Of a DNA stretch of 64,000 bases, positions 46,981 to 55,088 are shown in pieces. The DNA is taken from the NCBI RefSeq assembly GCF_029026145.1, contig NZ_CP119078.1, positions 2,971,001 to 3,035,000 of the forward strand, read 5' to 3'. Origin of the DNA: Legionella cardiaca (GTDB lineage: Bacteria > Pseudomonadota > Gammaproteobacteria > Legionellales > Legionellaceae). The notes beneath the pieces were generated by a model. It was not told the DNA's origin. It did not search any database and worked only from the letters and a program-made list of their open reading frames with translations. A program made the position numbers and the translations under genes. Within the stretch, counting starts at the first letter, position 1, and each line of letters starts with the position of its first letter.

Positions 46981-48365
46981 TAATGACCGTGCTAAAAAGA
47001 GCATGTTCATGCTGTTTAACGATTGCTTTTCTGGGATTAACCCATTGCGCAATAGGTCCTACCTATCAGCCACCTATCGCATCTGTTCCCGCAAACTGGC
47101 CACAACAATCGAAGCCAGCAAAATCCGGGATTCACAATGAAACGTGGTGGCGTAATTTTCATGATCCACTATTGGATGAATTGATAGAACAAGAAGCCTT
47201 GCAGAATTTAAATTTAAAAATTGCCCATGAGCGGGTCAAAAAAGCACAAGCAGATTATGCACTTGCTACAGCGCAATTATTTCCTAAAGCAAGTATAAAT
47301 GCCTTGCCGCCTACAGGCACCGGCGAAAACCTCAATCAGCTAATAGGATTAAGCGCAGCACTCGATCCAGATTTTTTTGGCAAGTTACGACAAACTCGCA
47401 AAAGCTCAGAAGCCTCCTGGCAAGCAGAATCTGCGATGTCAGATTTTACCTTACTTAATTTACAGGCAGAAATTGCTTCTTCCTATATTGAATTACGAGA
47501 AGCCCAGGCAAGAAATCAAATTTTGCAGCATAATCTTGCTGGCAATCAACAATTTTTGCTGTTTTTAAAATCACGTTATAAGACAGGACTGAATAATTAC
47601 ATTGATGTGGCTCAGCAAGATGCTTTAATTGCAACACAGCTATCTGAGATTGAATTAACCAAAGCTCTTATTCAAATTCTTTTGCATAAACTCGAAATAT
47701 TAACCGGTAATCCTCCTGGTAGATTGGCAAAACAGTTATTAGCTTACAAAGCAATCCCTCAAAGCACACACAAAATTAATCTGGGCGTGCCATCAGAACT
47801 TTTACGTCGAAGAGCTGACATTATTGCAGCCGAGAAGCGTGTCGCTGCAGCACATGCTAATATTCGCGTCGCCATGGCAAGCTTATTCCCACAGTTTTCT
47901 TTAGGATGGCTATTTGCCTGGCAAACACGAACCCTCACCAGTAATCTATTAAATATTACTCACCCTGAATCAACGCTTTTTGGGACAACGAACACCACAT
48001 TATTTAATCTAAGCTTGTACCGTAACATCGATGTGCAAAAACGGGAAAAAATTCTTGTGGTTATACAATATGAAATGACCGTGTTAAATGCCCTACATGA
48101 AGTTCAAAATCAGTACACTTATCATGTTCATTATCAAGCAAGTGCCAAATATCTTGAACATGCTGTAAAACAAAAACAACTTGTTTTAAAGCTTGCAAGA
48201 AATCGCTATCAAAAAGGTTCTTCTGATTTTGATACCTTACTTCGCGCAGAAGAAGATTTAAGTCGCCTGGAAATTTCTCATTTGCATAGTATTGCAATTG
48301 CACAAATAGCCAAAGTTAATCTTTATAGAGCTCTAGGTGGCGATATAATAACGCCAAAATCTTAG
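46977..48365 (+). CDS. Outer-membrane efflux lipoprotein, TolC/NodT family
   Basis: 462-residue outer-membrane channel. The N-terminus is a lipoprotein signal (FLGLTHCAIGPTYQPP, lipobox Cys near residue 23). Two TolC-type repeats follow: the first with LNLKIAHERVKKAQADYALATAQLFPKASI, the second with GVPSELLRRRADIIAAEKRVAAAHANIRVAMASLFP, the NodT/OprM signature. The central beta segment of the second repeat is shorter and less regular than usual (HPESTLFGTTNTTLFNLSLY), so loss of part of a strand is possible. It completes the tripartite exporter. Confidence 0.9.
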   Translation: MIMTVLKRACSCCLTIAFLGLTHCAIGPTYQPPIASVPANWPQQSKPAKSGIHNETWWRNFHDPLLDELIEQEALQNLNLKIAHERVKKAQADYALATAQLFPKASINALPPTGTGENLNQLIGLSAALDPDFFGKLRQTRKSSEASWQAESAMSDFTLLNLQAEIASSYIELREAQARNQILQHNLAGNQQFLLFLKSRYKTGLNNYIDVAQQDALIATQLSEIELTKALIQILLHKLEILTGNPPGRLAKQLLAYKAIPQSTHKINLGVPSELLRRRADIIAAEKRVAAAHANIRVAMASLFPQFSLGWLFAWQTRTLTSNLLNITHPESTLFGTTNTTLFNLSLYRNIDVQKREKILVVIQYEMTVLNALHEVQNQYTYHVHYQASAKYLEHAVKQKQLVLKLARNRYQKGSSDFDTLLRAEEDLSRLEISHLHSIAIAQIAKVNLYRALGGDIITPKS

Positions 48366-48374
48366 TTATTGCCG

Positions 48375-49154
48375 TCACTTTAAGATATGAAGAAACTCCT
48401 TTATTGTGTCATTTCCGGCTTTTTTATAAGTTGCTCGACGACTAATACACTGGCCTGTCAGCTCTTTGAGTCTAAGAGTCATCTCTGTCACTTTTGCGCA
48501 AACGGCAATACCATTTAGAACAACAGCATTATCAATAGTAAAGTTCTTTTCGCGTGCCAGTAACAACATGGGTAAACCACCTGCCAAAATGATGACTTCA
48601 ATCCCCTGAGCAACCACAGGTTTTACTTGTTCTGTGAATGCACTAAGCAACCTTTGATAAACAATAGGGTTTGTAAATGCTTGTTCAAAATCTTGAACTT
48701 GCGCTTCAACCGCACTCACCCTTGTCACTCTCTCTTGTAACCCATAATAGTTAATTTGATTCTCATGCCAGGGAATAAAAATGGGATTGATTGTAATTAA
48801 TCCTATCTTATGACCAAGGCTACAGGCATGAAGCATCGTAGACTCACCTAAACCAATTACAGGAATATCGATACATGCCTTGATTTCATTAATTCCTGGT
48901 TCTTGAAAATGCCCAATCACAAAAGCATCATAACCTTCTTTTTCAGCTTGAATAGCATTTTTTATTGTTTGAGCCGCACAACGAAATTCTGTAAGAGGAT
49001 GCAGATTCTTATCGGGTGGTGTTAACCCATGTACTTCAAATTTAAAATCTTCATCAGCATAATTATCAAGACACTGCTGCAATTCTTTTAGATAATTTTT
49101 CTGTTCAGTTGGGTCGACAAAACTTTGGTACCAAATTCGTTTTTTAGTTTTCAA
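48375..49154 (-). CDS. Aspartate/glutamate/hydantoin racemase family protein
   Basis: 259-residue cofactor-independent racemase-like enzyme. The two expected active-site regions are visible: GLGESTMLHACSLGHKIGLIT in the middle and VIILAGGLPMLLL later, but the canonical catalytic cysteines are at unusual positions (HAC in the first half; no clear GC(T) in the second). It could be a hydantoin racemase-like or maleate isomerase-like enzyme or an altered relative. The start is TTG at 49154 with AAGGGATGCATC upstream; no in-frame ATG lies nearby. Convergent with the TolC-like gene. Confidence 0.75.
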   Translation of the reverse strand: MKTKKRIWYQSFVDPTEQKNYLKELQQCLDNYADEDFKFEVHGLTPPDKNLHPLTEFRCAAQTIKNAIQAEKEGYDAFVIGHFQEPGINEIKACIDIPVIGLGESTMLHACSLGHKIGLITINPIFIPWHENQINYYGLQERVTRVSAVEAQVQDFEQAFTNPIVYQRLLSAFTEQVKPVVAQGIEVIILAGGLPMLLLAREKNFTIDNAVVLNGIAVCAKVTEMTLRLKELTGQCISRRATYKKAGNDTIKEFLHILK

Positions 49155-49301
49155 GATGCATCCCTTGCGGCTTACTGTTCAATTGCTTTTTTATCATAGC
49201 ATTAAGTTAATTTGTTATTCGATAGCAACGTGCAAAATGTACCATCTCAATCTGATATACATAGCAATCAAATTAAGTAATGCCTTTGCGTCCTTTGCAC
49301 A

Positions 49302-49334
49302 GTTAATATTCTTGTAAGCTTTTTTGTCTATCAT
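49302..49334 (+). promoter_or_regulatory. Degenerate PmrA-like box and -10 element before the 49368 gene
   Basis: First half-site gTTAATatT (49302-49310) matches the Legionella PmrA half-site; after two bases the second, tGTAAgcTT (49313-49321), is degenerate. TATCAT (49329-49334) follows after 7 bases, the same geometry as the better box at 54093. Confidence 0.4.
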
Positions 49335-49367
49335 TTAACTCATAGTGAGAAATTTACTGGTAAGACT

Positions 49368-50681
49368 ATGGGAAAGAAAGCTTATAGTAGCGCTATTATG
49401 TTCTTAAGGGATGTCACTGGCCTCAACTTTTTTGGTTGGGTGGATGATGATCATAATGTCGACGCTGTGGTTTATATCCCTTATTCTGACATAGGAAAAC
49501 TTGCCTCTGTGTTAATAATTCCTGAAAATATTCGTAAGAATATGAAAATGGATATTACTTCCTCCTTCATTAGACTGGCCGTTCCGCGCATCAATTCGCA
49601 CCCAATGCTTACTTATCTGGATAAATTTCAACAAAAAAAAGAACCTGAAAAGAAAAAAGACGACCTCAGTGAGCAGCGTGCATTAAGAATCGCAACCGTA
49701 TCAATGCCGACTGGAACATTTGCAAAAATCGCCCCCAGAACTATCGAGGCACAGATTAATTTATTTGAGGAGCATGTATGCTCTGCCTATGAATTAATGG
49801 CAAAACAGGGTAAATTTTTCCCTGATGAAATTGCTATTTGTGTTATGCCTGAGTTTTATAGTCACTGTAGCAGCAGTGGACAAAGCTGCTTGTTCATGCC
49901 GCACAGTTTGCAACAAGAACTTCTGGCAGGATATTGCAATACCAGTACTCGCTACCCTGAACTGTTGATTATGGTTAACCTCACTGCCACAACACCTAAT
50001 CCTGTCACTGATACTGTAGGAGAAAATATTGGTCATAAACCAAAGTTACAAAAAACCAATATGCTCTTTGGCATAAAAAATGGTGCCATCGTTTATGCGA
50101 GTTACAAGCTTAATAAAGGACCTGCAGATATCCCTGAATCGGAATTAGTCTTCAGTGAGGCAGAAAGAAATACGTACTGGCATGGTTCAGTTGATAAGCA
50201 GCTCATGCCTCTTGCTTATCTCAAACAGCTTAAGGGAGTAACTTTTGCGGGTAGTGTCTGTATTGACGCTGCGGAAGGGGTATTGGGAAAATATTTACGT
50301 AAGCATTTTGAAGATTTTAACGAAGATGAATTTGGCCCTGCAATACAAATCATTTCCTCAAGTTCCATGACCTTACCTATTGGGTATAGAAAACGTAGTG
50401 AATTGGATCCTATGCAAGTAGTTACACCTCGTATTAGTCAAGGCTTAATCATTCAAGCAGATGGACATGATCGAGAAAAACGCTCTGGGGTTTGGTTAGT
50501 TGAAGGTGAGAGCTTTATTCGCCAGGAGGCCAGTGCAACTGCCGTCTTAAGTAATGCAGTACGCATCGAAAGTTATTCCGTCAATGTAAAGCTATTGCAC
50601 AATAAATTACATGATCATGTTGGTGTGGATATAGAAGAGGAACATGCTAGTTCCCCATCTCTATCAGGAGAGAAAAACTAG
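49368..50681 (+). CDS. Nitrilase-fold (carbon-nitrogen hydrolase-like) protein, effector candidate
   Basis: 437 residues, previously unrecognised by me as a named gene. From about residue 100 the order of elements fits the nitrilase superfamily: strand RIATVSMPTG, a helix, CVMPEF (Glu162), NMLFGIKNGAIVYASYKLNKG (Lys247 or Lys250), and FAGSVCIDAAEGVLG (Cys298), giving the Glu-Lys-Cys triad, followed by IQIISSSSM. The first ~95 residues are an added domain. The C-terminus DIEEEHASSPSLSGEKN has an acidic E-block-like stretch before a small/polar tail, as in Dot/Icm substrates. With the PmrA-like box this suggests a translocated amidase-like protein; that is inference. Confidence 0.7.
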   Translation: MGKKAYSSAIMFLRDVTGLNFFGWVDDDHNVDAVVYIPYSDIGKLASVLIIPENIRKNMKMDITSSFIRLAVPRINSHPMLTYLDKFQQKKEPEKKKDDLSEQRALRIATVSMPTGTFAKIAPRTIEAQINLFEEHVCSAYELMAKQGKFFPDEIAICVMPEFYSHCSSSGQSCLFMPHSLQQELLAGYCNTSTRYPELLIMVNLTATTPNPVTDTVGENIGHKPKLQKTNMLFGIKNGAIVYASYKLNKGPADIPESELVFSEAERNTYWHGSVDKQLMPLAYLKQLKGVTFAGSVCIDAAEGVLGKYLRKHFEDFNEDEFGPAIQIISSSSMTLPIGYRKRSELDPMQVVTPRISQGLIIQADGHDREKRSGVWLVEGESFIRQEASATAVLSNAVRIESYSVNVKLLHNKLHDHVGVDIEEEHASSPSLSGEKN

Positions 50682-50684
50682 CAT
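50644..50684 (+). terminator. Hairpin overlapping the stop of the 49368 gene
   Basis: ATGCTAGTT (50644-50652) pairs perfectly with AACTAGCAT (50676-50684), with a smaller inner CTCT/AGAG pair in the loop. A T-run (AATTTTTAA) follows about 12 bases later, so it is a plausible terminator between convergent genes, overlapping the coding end. Confidence 0.4.
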
Positions 50685-50699
50685 CAAAACTACAAATTT

Positions 50700-51641
50700 T
50701 TAATAGGTTGGTACTGTAGCTTCTACTGGCAATTTATCATTGTCCTTATTAAGAGCAATAGCAGGTCTTTCAGCAAACATTCCTTGCTTGCGCAAAAATT
50801 TGCTCTCACCATTTTTTTGTTCTTCTTTAAGATTTTCAGGTGAGAGTAATTTAACTATGTTGGTTAAATTCATACACAAAGTAGGGTTATCTCCCTTTGT
50901 AGATAAATTGTCCAGCCTTTTTTGAGCTCGATCTAAAGGCGATTTCCCTAAACCATCGGGTAACAGCTGCGCACCGCGATGTAAAAGGAAACGTACCATG
51001 CGTACATCACCATATTCTGCTGCAATATGAAGAGGACTTTCAAGACGTGAAATTATTCCCTGAGAGATTACAAGACGTGTATTAACTTGCGCTCCGTTTG
51101 CAAGCAAACTTCTGGTTTTAGATAAATTTCCTTGTTTAACGGCTGCAATTAATTGTTCACCTCTCATTCTATTATCGTTCAATGCATTGCTAATAGAGGC
51201 TAACGATGTTTTATTCAGGGAATTACCGCTCACATCAAATGTTACTAGAGTACCAGTTTTCTTAATATTTTTTATTAATTCCTGGAGCTGGTCCTGATGC
51301 GGCTCTTTTAATTTATTCCCCACTAGCTCAACAGCAACGAGACATTTAAATTTTGGTAAGATCGTGCCCAAATAGTTAAGATCTTTGGTATCAATTTGAT
51401 TATTAGGTAAAAATAAATAAGACAGGGATGGACATCGTGACAATTGATCTGCAAGGCGAGTAAAAAGTTTGCCTTTTAACTGTTTACCTTTACAAGTAAA
51501 CATTTCGAGAGCGGGCATTTTTGGCAGCAAAGCAATTAAATCTTCAATATCTTTTTTCTTTACTGTTTCATCCAAAATTTCTAATGTTTTAATCTGAGAA
51601 AGTTGCGCGTCAGTTAACTTCTTTAAATCTTTAATTTTCAA
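50700..51641 (-). CDS. Leucine-rich repeat plus ankyrin repeat protein, effector candidate
   Basis: 313 residues. Residues ~15-150 contain RNI-like leucine-rich repeats (LSYLFLPNNQIDTKDLNYLG, LVAVELVGNKLKEPHQDQL, LVTFDVSGNSLNKTSLASI). Residues ~165-235 hold two ankyrin repeats (EQLIAAVKQGNLSKTRSLLANGAQVN and ESPLHIAAEYGDVRMVRFLLHRGAQL). Such eukaryotic-type repeats are common in Legionella effectors and mediate host protein binding. The tail is charged. The start is TTG at 51641, with GAGGG eight bases upstream; the first in-frame ATG would lose about 40 residues of the first repeat. Confidence 0.82.
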   Translation of the reverse strand: MKIKDLKKLTDAQLSQIKTLEILDETVKKKDIEDLIALLPKMPALEMFTCKGKQLKGKLFTRLADQLSRCPSLSYLFLPNNQIDTKDLNYLGTILPKFKCLVAVELVGNKLKEPHQDQLQELIKNIKKTGTLVTFDVSGNSLNKTSLASISNALNDNRMRGEQLIAAVKQGNLSKTRSLLANGAQVNTRLVISQGIISRLESPLHIAAEYGDVRMVRFLLHRGAQLLPDGLGKSPLDRAQKRLDNLSTKGDNPTLCMNLTNIVKLLSPENLKEEQKNGESKFLRKQGMFAERPAIALNKDNDKLPVEATVPTY

Positions 51642-51812
51642 TTAAATAGCCCTCATAAATAGTAAAAATAATTGAGATTTAGCGCTTGTTTTTCCACTTA
51701 AATTTAAGAAAATTTCCTCATTTTATGTTGCAAATGATCACTTTTCAAGCAATCAATCTAATAAAATGAACTAAGCAACAGTAACTTATTAGGGAAGAAG
51801 ATTAAATTTTGC

Positions 51813-51888
51813 AATTATTTGCCATGTAACAACCATGGCAAATAATTTCACGAGCCTAATAACATTAGCCTGAGAATGTATGCTCGTG
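51813..51888. repeat. Tandem strong inverted repeats downstream of msrBA
   Basis: AATTATTTGCCATG (51813-51826) and CATGGCAAATAATT (51834-51847) form a perfect 14-base stem with loop TAACAAC. Directly beside it CACGAGC (51849-51855) pairs with GCTCGTG (51882-51888), enclosing a small CTAAT/ATTAG stem (51856-51868). They may end the msrBA transcript (minus strand), but neither has a proper T-tract, so a repeat family or a structured RNA is also possible. Confidence 0.6.
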
Positions 51889-51914
51889 GCGGAGACGTTA
51901 ATTAGGCAGTAAAA

Positions 51915-52787
51915 TTACTCTCCAAATCTTGGCTCTGGGCGATGACAATAGGGGGCTTTACTGTGTTTTTCATAATAATTTTGATGATAGCCCTCGGCAG
52001 GCCAAAAAATCTGTGCCTCTAACAACCTTGTGGTTACATCGTAACCGCGTGCCCGAAGCATTTGAATTAATGTTTGCGCTTCTTCATATTGTTCTTCATT
52101 GTAATAAAAAACGGCGCTTTTATATTGATGACCTATATCTGGTCCCTGTCCAGAGCGTTGTGTTGGATCATGAATTTCAAAAAAGCGCTTAAGAACCGTA
52201 CGATAATCGGTTTTTGCGACATCATAAACAACTCTTGCCACTTCATAATGGCCTGTATCTCCTCGACAAACTTGCTCATAAGTAGGCTCACGCAGCATGC
52301 CGCCTGAATAACCTACTTCCACTTTAAGTACACCTGGTATTTGGCGTAAAAAATGATCTACTCCCCAAAAACAGCCACCCGCAACAATAGCTTCTTCTGT
52401 ATCCAGAACGTCGTTATTGGGAACAAAATCAATTGCCGCAGAATTAACACAATGCCGAAGATTAGCATGGGTGAAATTTTCCCCCACAAAAACATGACCT
52501 AAATGAGCATGACAACGCCCACATAGAATTTCAGTCCGTTGACCATCTTTATCGAGTTCTTGTACAACAGCCTGAACAATATCATCATCAAAACTAGGCC
52601 AACCGCAACCTGAATGAAATTGGTTTTTTGCTCTAAATAACGCTAAACCACATCGCCGACAAAGGTAGCTGCCTGTTTTAGCAACCGTGTTGTATTCTCC
52701 TGTAAAAGGGTATTCTGTTGCTTTATCACAGATAATCCTTTTGGCAGCAGGCGTTAGACTTGCTGTTTTATCTAAATAATTGTCCAT
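51915..52787 (-). CDS. msrBA: Bifunctional methionine sulfoxide reductase MsrB-MsrA
   Basis: 290-residue fusion that repairs both diastereomers of oxidised methionine. N-terminal MsrB domain (about 1-125): zinc CxxC pairs (CRRCG, CGRCH), HSGCGWPSF and catalytic Cys113 in RHCVNSAAIDF. C-terminal MsrA domain (about 130-290): catalytic GCFWG (Cys ~139), TGHYEVARVVYD and HDPTQRSGQGPDIGHQYKSAVF. The B-then-A order is less common than A-then-B. There is no signal peptide, so it is probably cytosolic. The ATG at 52787 is preceded by AGGGAGAGGGTTT. Confidence 0.95.
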   Translation of the reverse strand: MDNYLDKTASLTPAAKRIICDKATEYPFTGEYNTVAKTGSYLCRRCGLALFRAKNQFHSGCGWPSFDDDIVQAVVQELDKDGQRTEILCGRCHAHLGHVFVGENFTHANLRHCVNSAAIDFVPNNDVLDTEEAIVAGGCFWGVDHFLRQIPGVLKVEVGYSGGMLREPTYEQVCRGDTGHYEVARVVYDVAKTDYRTVLKRFFEIHDPTQRSGQGPDIGHQYKSAVFYYNEEQYEEAQTLIQMLRARGYDVTTRLLEAQIFWPAEGYHQNYYEKHSKAPYCHRPEPRFGE

Positions 52788-52847
52788 AAACCCTCTCCCT
52801 AATAAATTGGTTTAGGCTGACTTTATTAGTTAATGAGCTGTTTAAGA

Positions 52848-52881
52848 AACCTTAATGACGCGGTGTGACGTCATTAAGGTT
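52848..52881 (-). terminator. Rho-independent terminator of mltB
   Basis: AACCTTAATGACG (52848-52860) and CGTCATTAAGGTT (52869-52881) form a perfect 13-base stem with an 8-base loop, 13 bases after the mltB stop. On the minus strand the stem ends in GGTTTCTTAAAC, giving a short U-rich tail. Confidence 0.7.
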
Positions 52882-52894
52882 AAGCGGCATGACA

Positions 52895-53869
52895 TTAATT
52901 TACACGATTACAAATTTTATCGGCCATATAACCAATTGCGCCAGCATAATATATAGAATTATTGTAGCGCAATATCATTTTATAGTTTGGATAAGCGAGA
53001 AATACTGGTCCACCATTGGGTTGTACAATGCTGGCATTTAATTCTGGATAAGGCAGTGGCTCTCCCTTTTCAGTACGCACACCTAAAGCCGTCCATTCGC
53101 TGACCGGCTTAGTAATTGCTTTCCCTTCTAAACTCATATCGAACTTAGGTGGTAATTTGACTTGAATTGCCCAGGGTTGATTCGTTTGCCAGCCATTCTT
53201 TTTCATATAATTCGCAATAGAGGCAAAAACATCAGCCTTAGATTCCCAAATATCTTTGCGACCATCACCATCATAATCTACTGCAAACTCTAGCCAACTT
53301 GAAGGTAAAAATTGGGGTTGCCCTGAAGCCCCAGCCCACTCCCCTTTAAAATGCTCCAGGGTGACATGACCATCATTCAAAATTCGTAATGCTAAAAATA
53401 ATTGTTTACGGAAAAAATCTTGGCGATTCGAATCATAAGCTAAGGTTGCTAACGATTTAATCACTGGGAAATTACCCATATAAGAACCATAACTACTTTC
53501 CATTCCCCAGAATGACACAATAAAACAGGGGTCAACACCAAAATGTTGCCCTACATCCTCTAACAATGCCTTGTTTTTAGCGTAATGTTTACGTCCCATC
53601 ATAATTCTATAATTATCGGCACGAGAATGAAGGTATTTGTTAAATGTTAAACGATGCTCAGGTTGAGAGCGTGCAAGTCCTTTAACCTGACGACTAGGTT
53701 CACGAATGCCAGCAAACGCTTCATCAAAAACATTAGGTGAAATTCCTTGTTCGAGTGCCTCCTGCCTTACCTCTGCAACCCAACTGTTCCAGCTTTGCTG
53801 ATTCGCCATGACAAGCTGTGGTGCGATTAGCAAAGCGCCAATAATTAGATTAAGACCCCATTTTTTCAT
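52895..53869 (-). CDS. mltB: Membrane-bound lytic murein transglycosylase B family
   Basis: Cleaves peptidoglycan glycan strands with formation of 1,6-anhydromuramic acid, in the periplasm. The 324-residue product has a signal peptide (MKKWGLNLIIGALLIAPQ, cleavage after VMA), and the MltB catalytic region FWGMESSYGSYMG with the acid Glu124, followed by EWAGASGQPQFLPSSW, DYDGDGRKDIW and FASIANYMKKNGW. There is no lipobox cysteine, so it is soluble in the periplasm rather than lipid-anchored. The ATG at 53869 is chosen because it places the signal peptide at the N-terminus. Confidence 0.95.
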   Translation of the reverse strand: MKKWGLNLIIGALLIAPQLVMANQQSWNSWVAEVRQEALEQGISPNVFDEAFAGIREPSRQVKGLARSQPEHRLTFNKYLHSRADNYRIMMGRKHYAKNKALLEDVGQHFGVDPCFIVSFWGMESSYGSYMGNFPVIKSLATLAYDSNRQDFFRKQLFLALRILNDGHVTLEHFKGEWAGASGQPQFLPSSWLEFAVDYDGDGRKDIWESKADVFASIANYMKKNGWQTNQPWAIQVKLPPKFDMSLEGKAITKPVSEWTALGVRTEKGEPLPYPELNASIVQPNGGPVFLAYPNYKMILRYNNSIYYAGAIGYMADKICNRVN

Positions 53870-54092
53870 GACCAACCCCTTTTTGGTTATTCTCAACGTT
53901 GCAATGCTCAAGTTCAGCATCTTCTACTCATAAGCTCACCATAAATAGACCTAACAGATATAAGCAGAAAACGTGCCTTCCATAATAACTTGAAAGTTAT
54001 TGAAAGACTAACCGTATTAAAAACCAGGAACAAATTGACTCTTTTTTAATTCAAATATGCATAGAAAGAAAATAGCGTATTTAGGTAACACT

Positions 54093-54125
54093 ATTAATAT
54101 TTCATTAATACTAAATGGGTATAAT
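54093..54125 (+). promoter_or_regulatory. PmrA-type box with -10 element before the 54155 gene
   Basis: Tandem half-sites aTTAATatT (54093-54101) and aTTAATacT (54104-54112), two bases apart, match the Legionella PmrA regulatory element (cTTAATatT-N2-cTTAATatT) in 15 of 18 positions. A perfect TATAAT (54120-54125) follows after 7 bases. PmrA activates many Dot/Icm effector genes from this position. Confidence 0.7.
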
Positions 54126-54154
54126 TAGATCACTTTTTATTAATATTGACAACT

Positions 54155-55027
54155 ATGATCATTCTTTACATACCTTTCCCAGCTAATAACTCTGGAGATT
54201 TAACTAATAATGCGGAATTATGGAAAAAAAATTACGCTTTCCATTCCTCAGAAAACATTCAAATTATTCATCATCAAGATTCGTTTGATGAAGATATGAT
54301 TACTGACAAAACGACCGTGTTTGTACTAGCTCATGGCGCAGACACCAACCCAGACATCTTAGCGAATTGTACTGATCCTACTAAAGCCACCATCATCAAC
54401 CCAGATGAATTAGTATCCCGTTTCGATCATGACATGCTGATTATTGCGCATCACATTGGAAATATTCATCTCTATTGCTGTGGGGAACGTGGTAAAAATG
54501 CGATTATAGCAGCGGAATTTCAAAAAAATTTGCTAAGACCAGAATACAGTGCAGTTAAGTATTATGGCGGTACAATTCATGTCCCTACTATGTCAGGTAG
54601 TTTTTTTTCATCTGACAAAACAGGCGTCTCTACGCCTGCTGTTGCAACAACATTAAGTTCATGTTCAATTAGTCTAGATGAGGAGAATCACCGAAGCAAT
54701 GTCAAAGAAAACAGCGTACTTGATAATAAAGAAGTAAGAAAAGCCAGTATTGCAAGGTATCTTAATCATAAAAGCAAATACAGAGAGGAGCGGAAGGAAA
54801 TGCTTCGTGGATATTCAGACCCTGAACCAATGGTGGCAGAGAACTCTAGTGCTCCTTCAGCTCCTATAGCGGCGCAAAGCACTGTTTCTCCCATGCTCCG
54901 TCAAAAGACTCCGGAAAAACCAAGTTTCCGTGCTAGACAAAGAATGACATTCATTTCTTTTGCTCGTGCAGTCGAGTATTTAGACATCGAACGATACGAT
55001 ATTAATCCATCCCTCGTGTTGAGCTAA
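54155..55027 (+). CDS. Possible clan CD cysteine peptidase-like protein, effector candidate
   Basis: 290 residues, no named family recognised. Two motifs match the layout of clan CD peptidases and CPD-type domains: a hydrophobic strand ending in His-Gly (VFVLAHGAD, His60) and a second strand ending in Cys (IHLYCCGERG, Cys108 or Cys109). The C-terminal half is polar and low-complexity (Ser/Ala/Pro-rich, about 225-265), then a basic segment and a hydrophobic end. The near-perfect PmrA box upstream supports co-regulation with Dot/Icm effectors. The ATG at 54155 is used; a TTG three codons earlier is the alternative. Protease activity is inference. Confidence 0.65.
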   Translation: MIILYIPFPANNSGDLTNNAELWKKNYAFHSSENIQIIHHQDSFDEDMITDKTTVFVLAHGADTNPDILANCTDPTKATIINPDELVSRFDHDMLIIAHHIGNIHLYCCGERGKNAIIAAEFQKNLLRPEYSAVKYYGGTIHVPTMSGSFFSSDKTGVSTPAVATTLSSCSISLDEENHRSNVKENSVLDNKEVRKASIARYLNHKSKYREERKEMLRGYSDPEPMVAENSSAPSAPIAAQSTVSPMLRQKTPEKPSFRARQRMTFISFARAVEYLDIERYDINPSLVLS

Positions 55028-55037
55028 AATCAGCCCA

Positions 55038-55074
55038 CCCAGTGACAGTTCTATCTCAGAAAACTATCACTGGG
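55038..55074. terminator. Bidirectional terminator-like hairpin
   Basis: CCCAGTGA (55038-55045) and TCACTGGG (55067-55074), extended inward by AGTT/AACT after one mismatch, form a long stem between convergent genes. On the minus strand GGGCTGATTTTAG follows. Confidence 0.5.
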
Positions 55075-55088
55075 GATGGCCATTTCCA

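Noticed and set aside
25509-48365. The locus as a recently inserted mobile island
   Set aside because: No integrase, transposase, tRNA gene or flanking direct repeats were seen; gene content suggests acquisition at some time, but borders cannot be shown.
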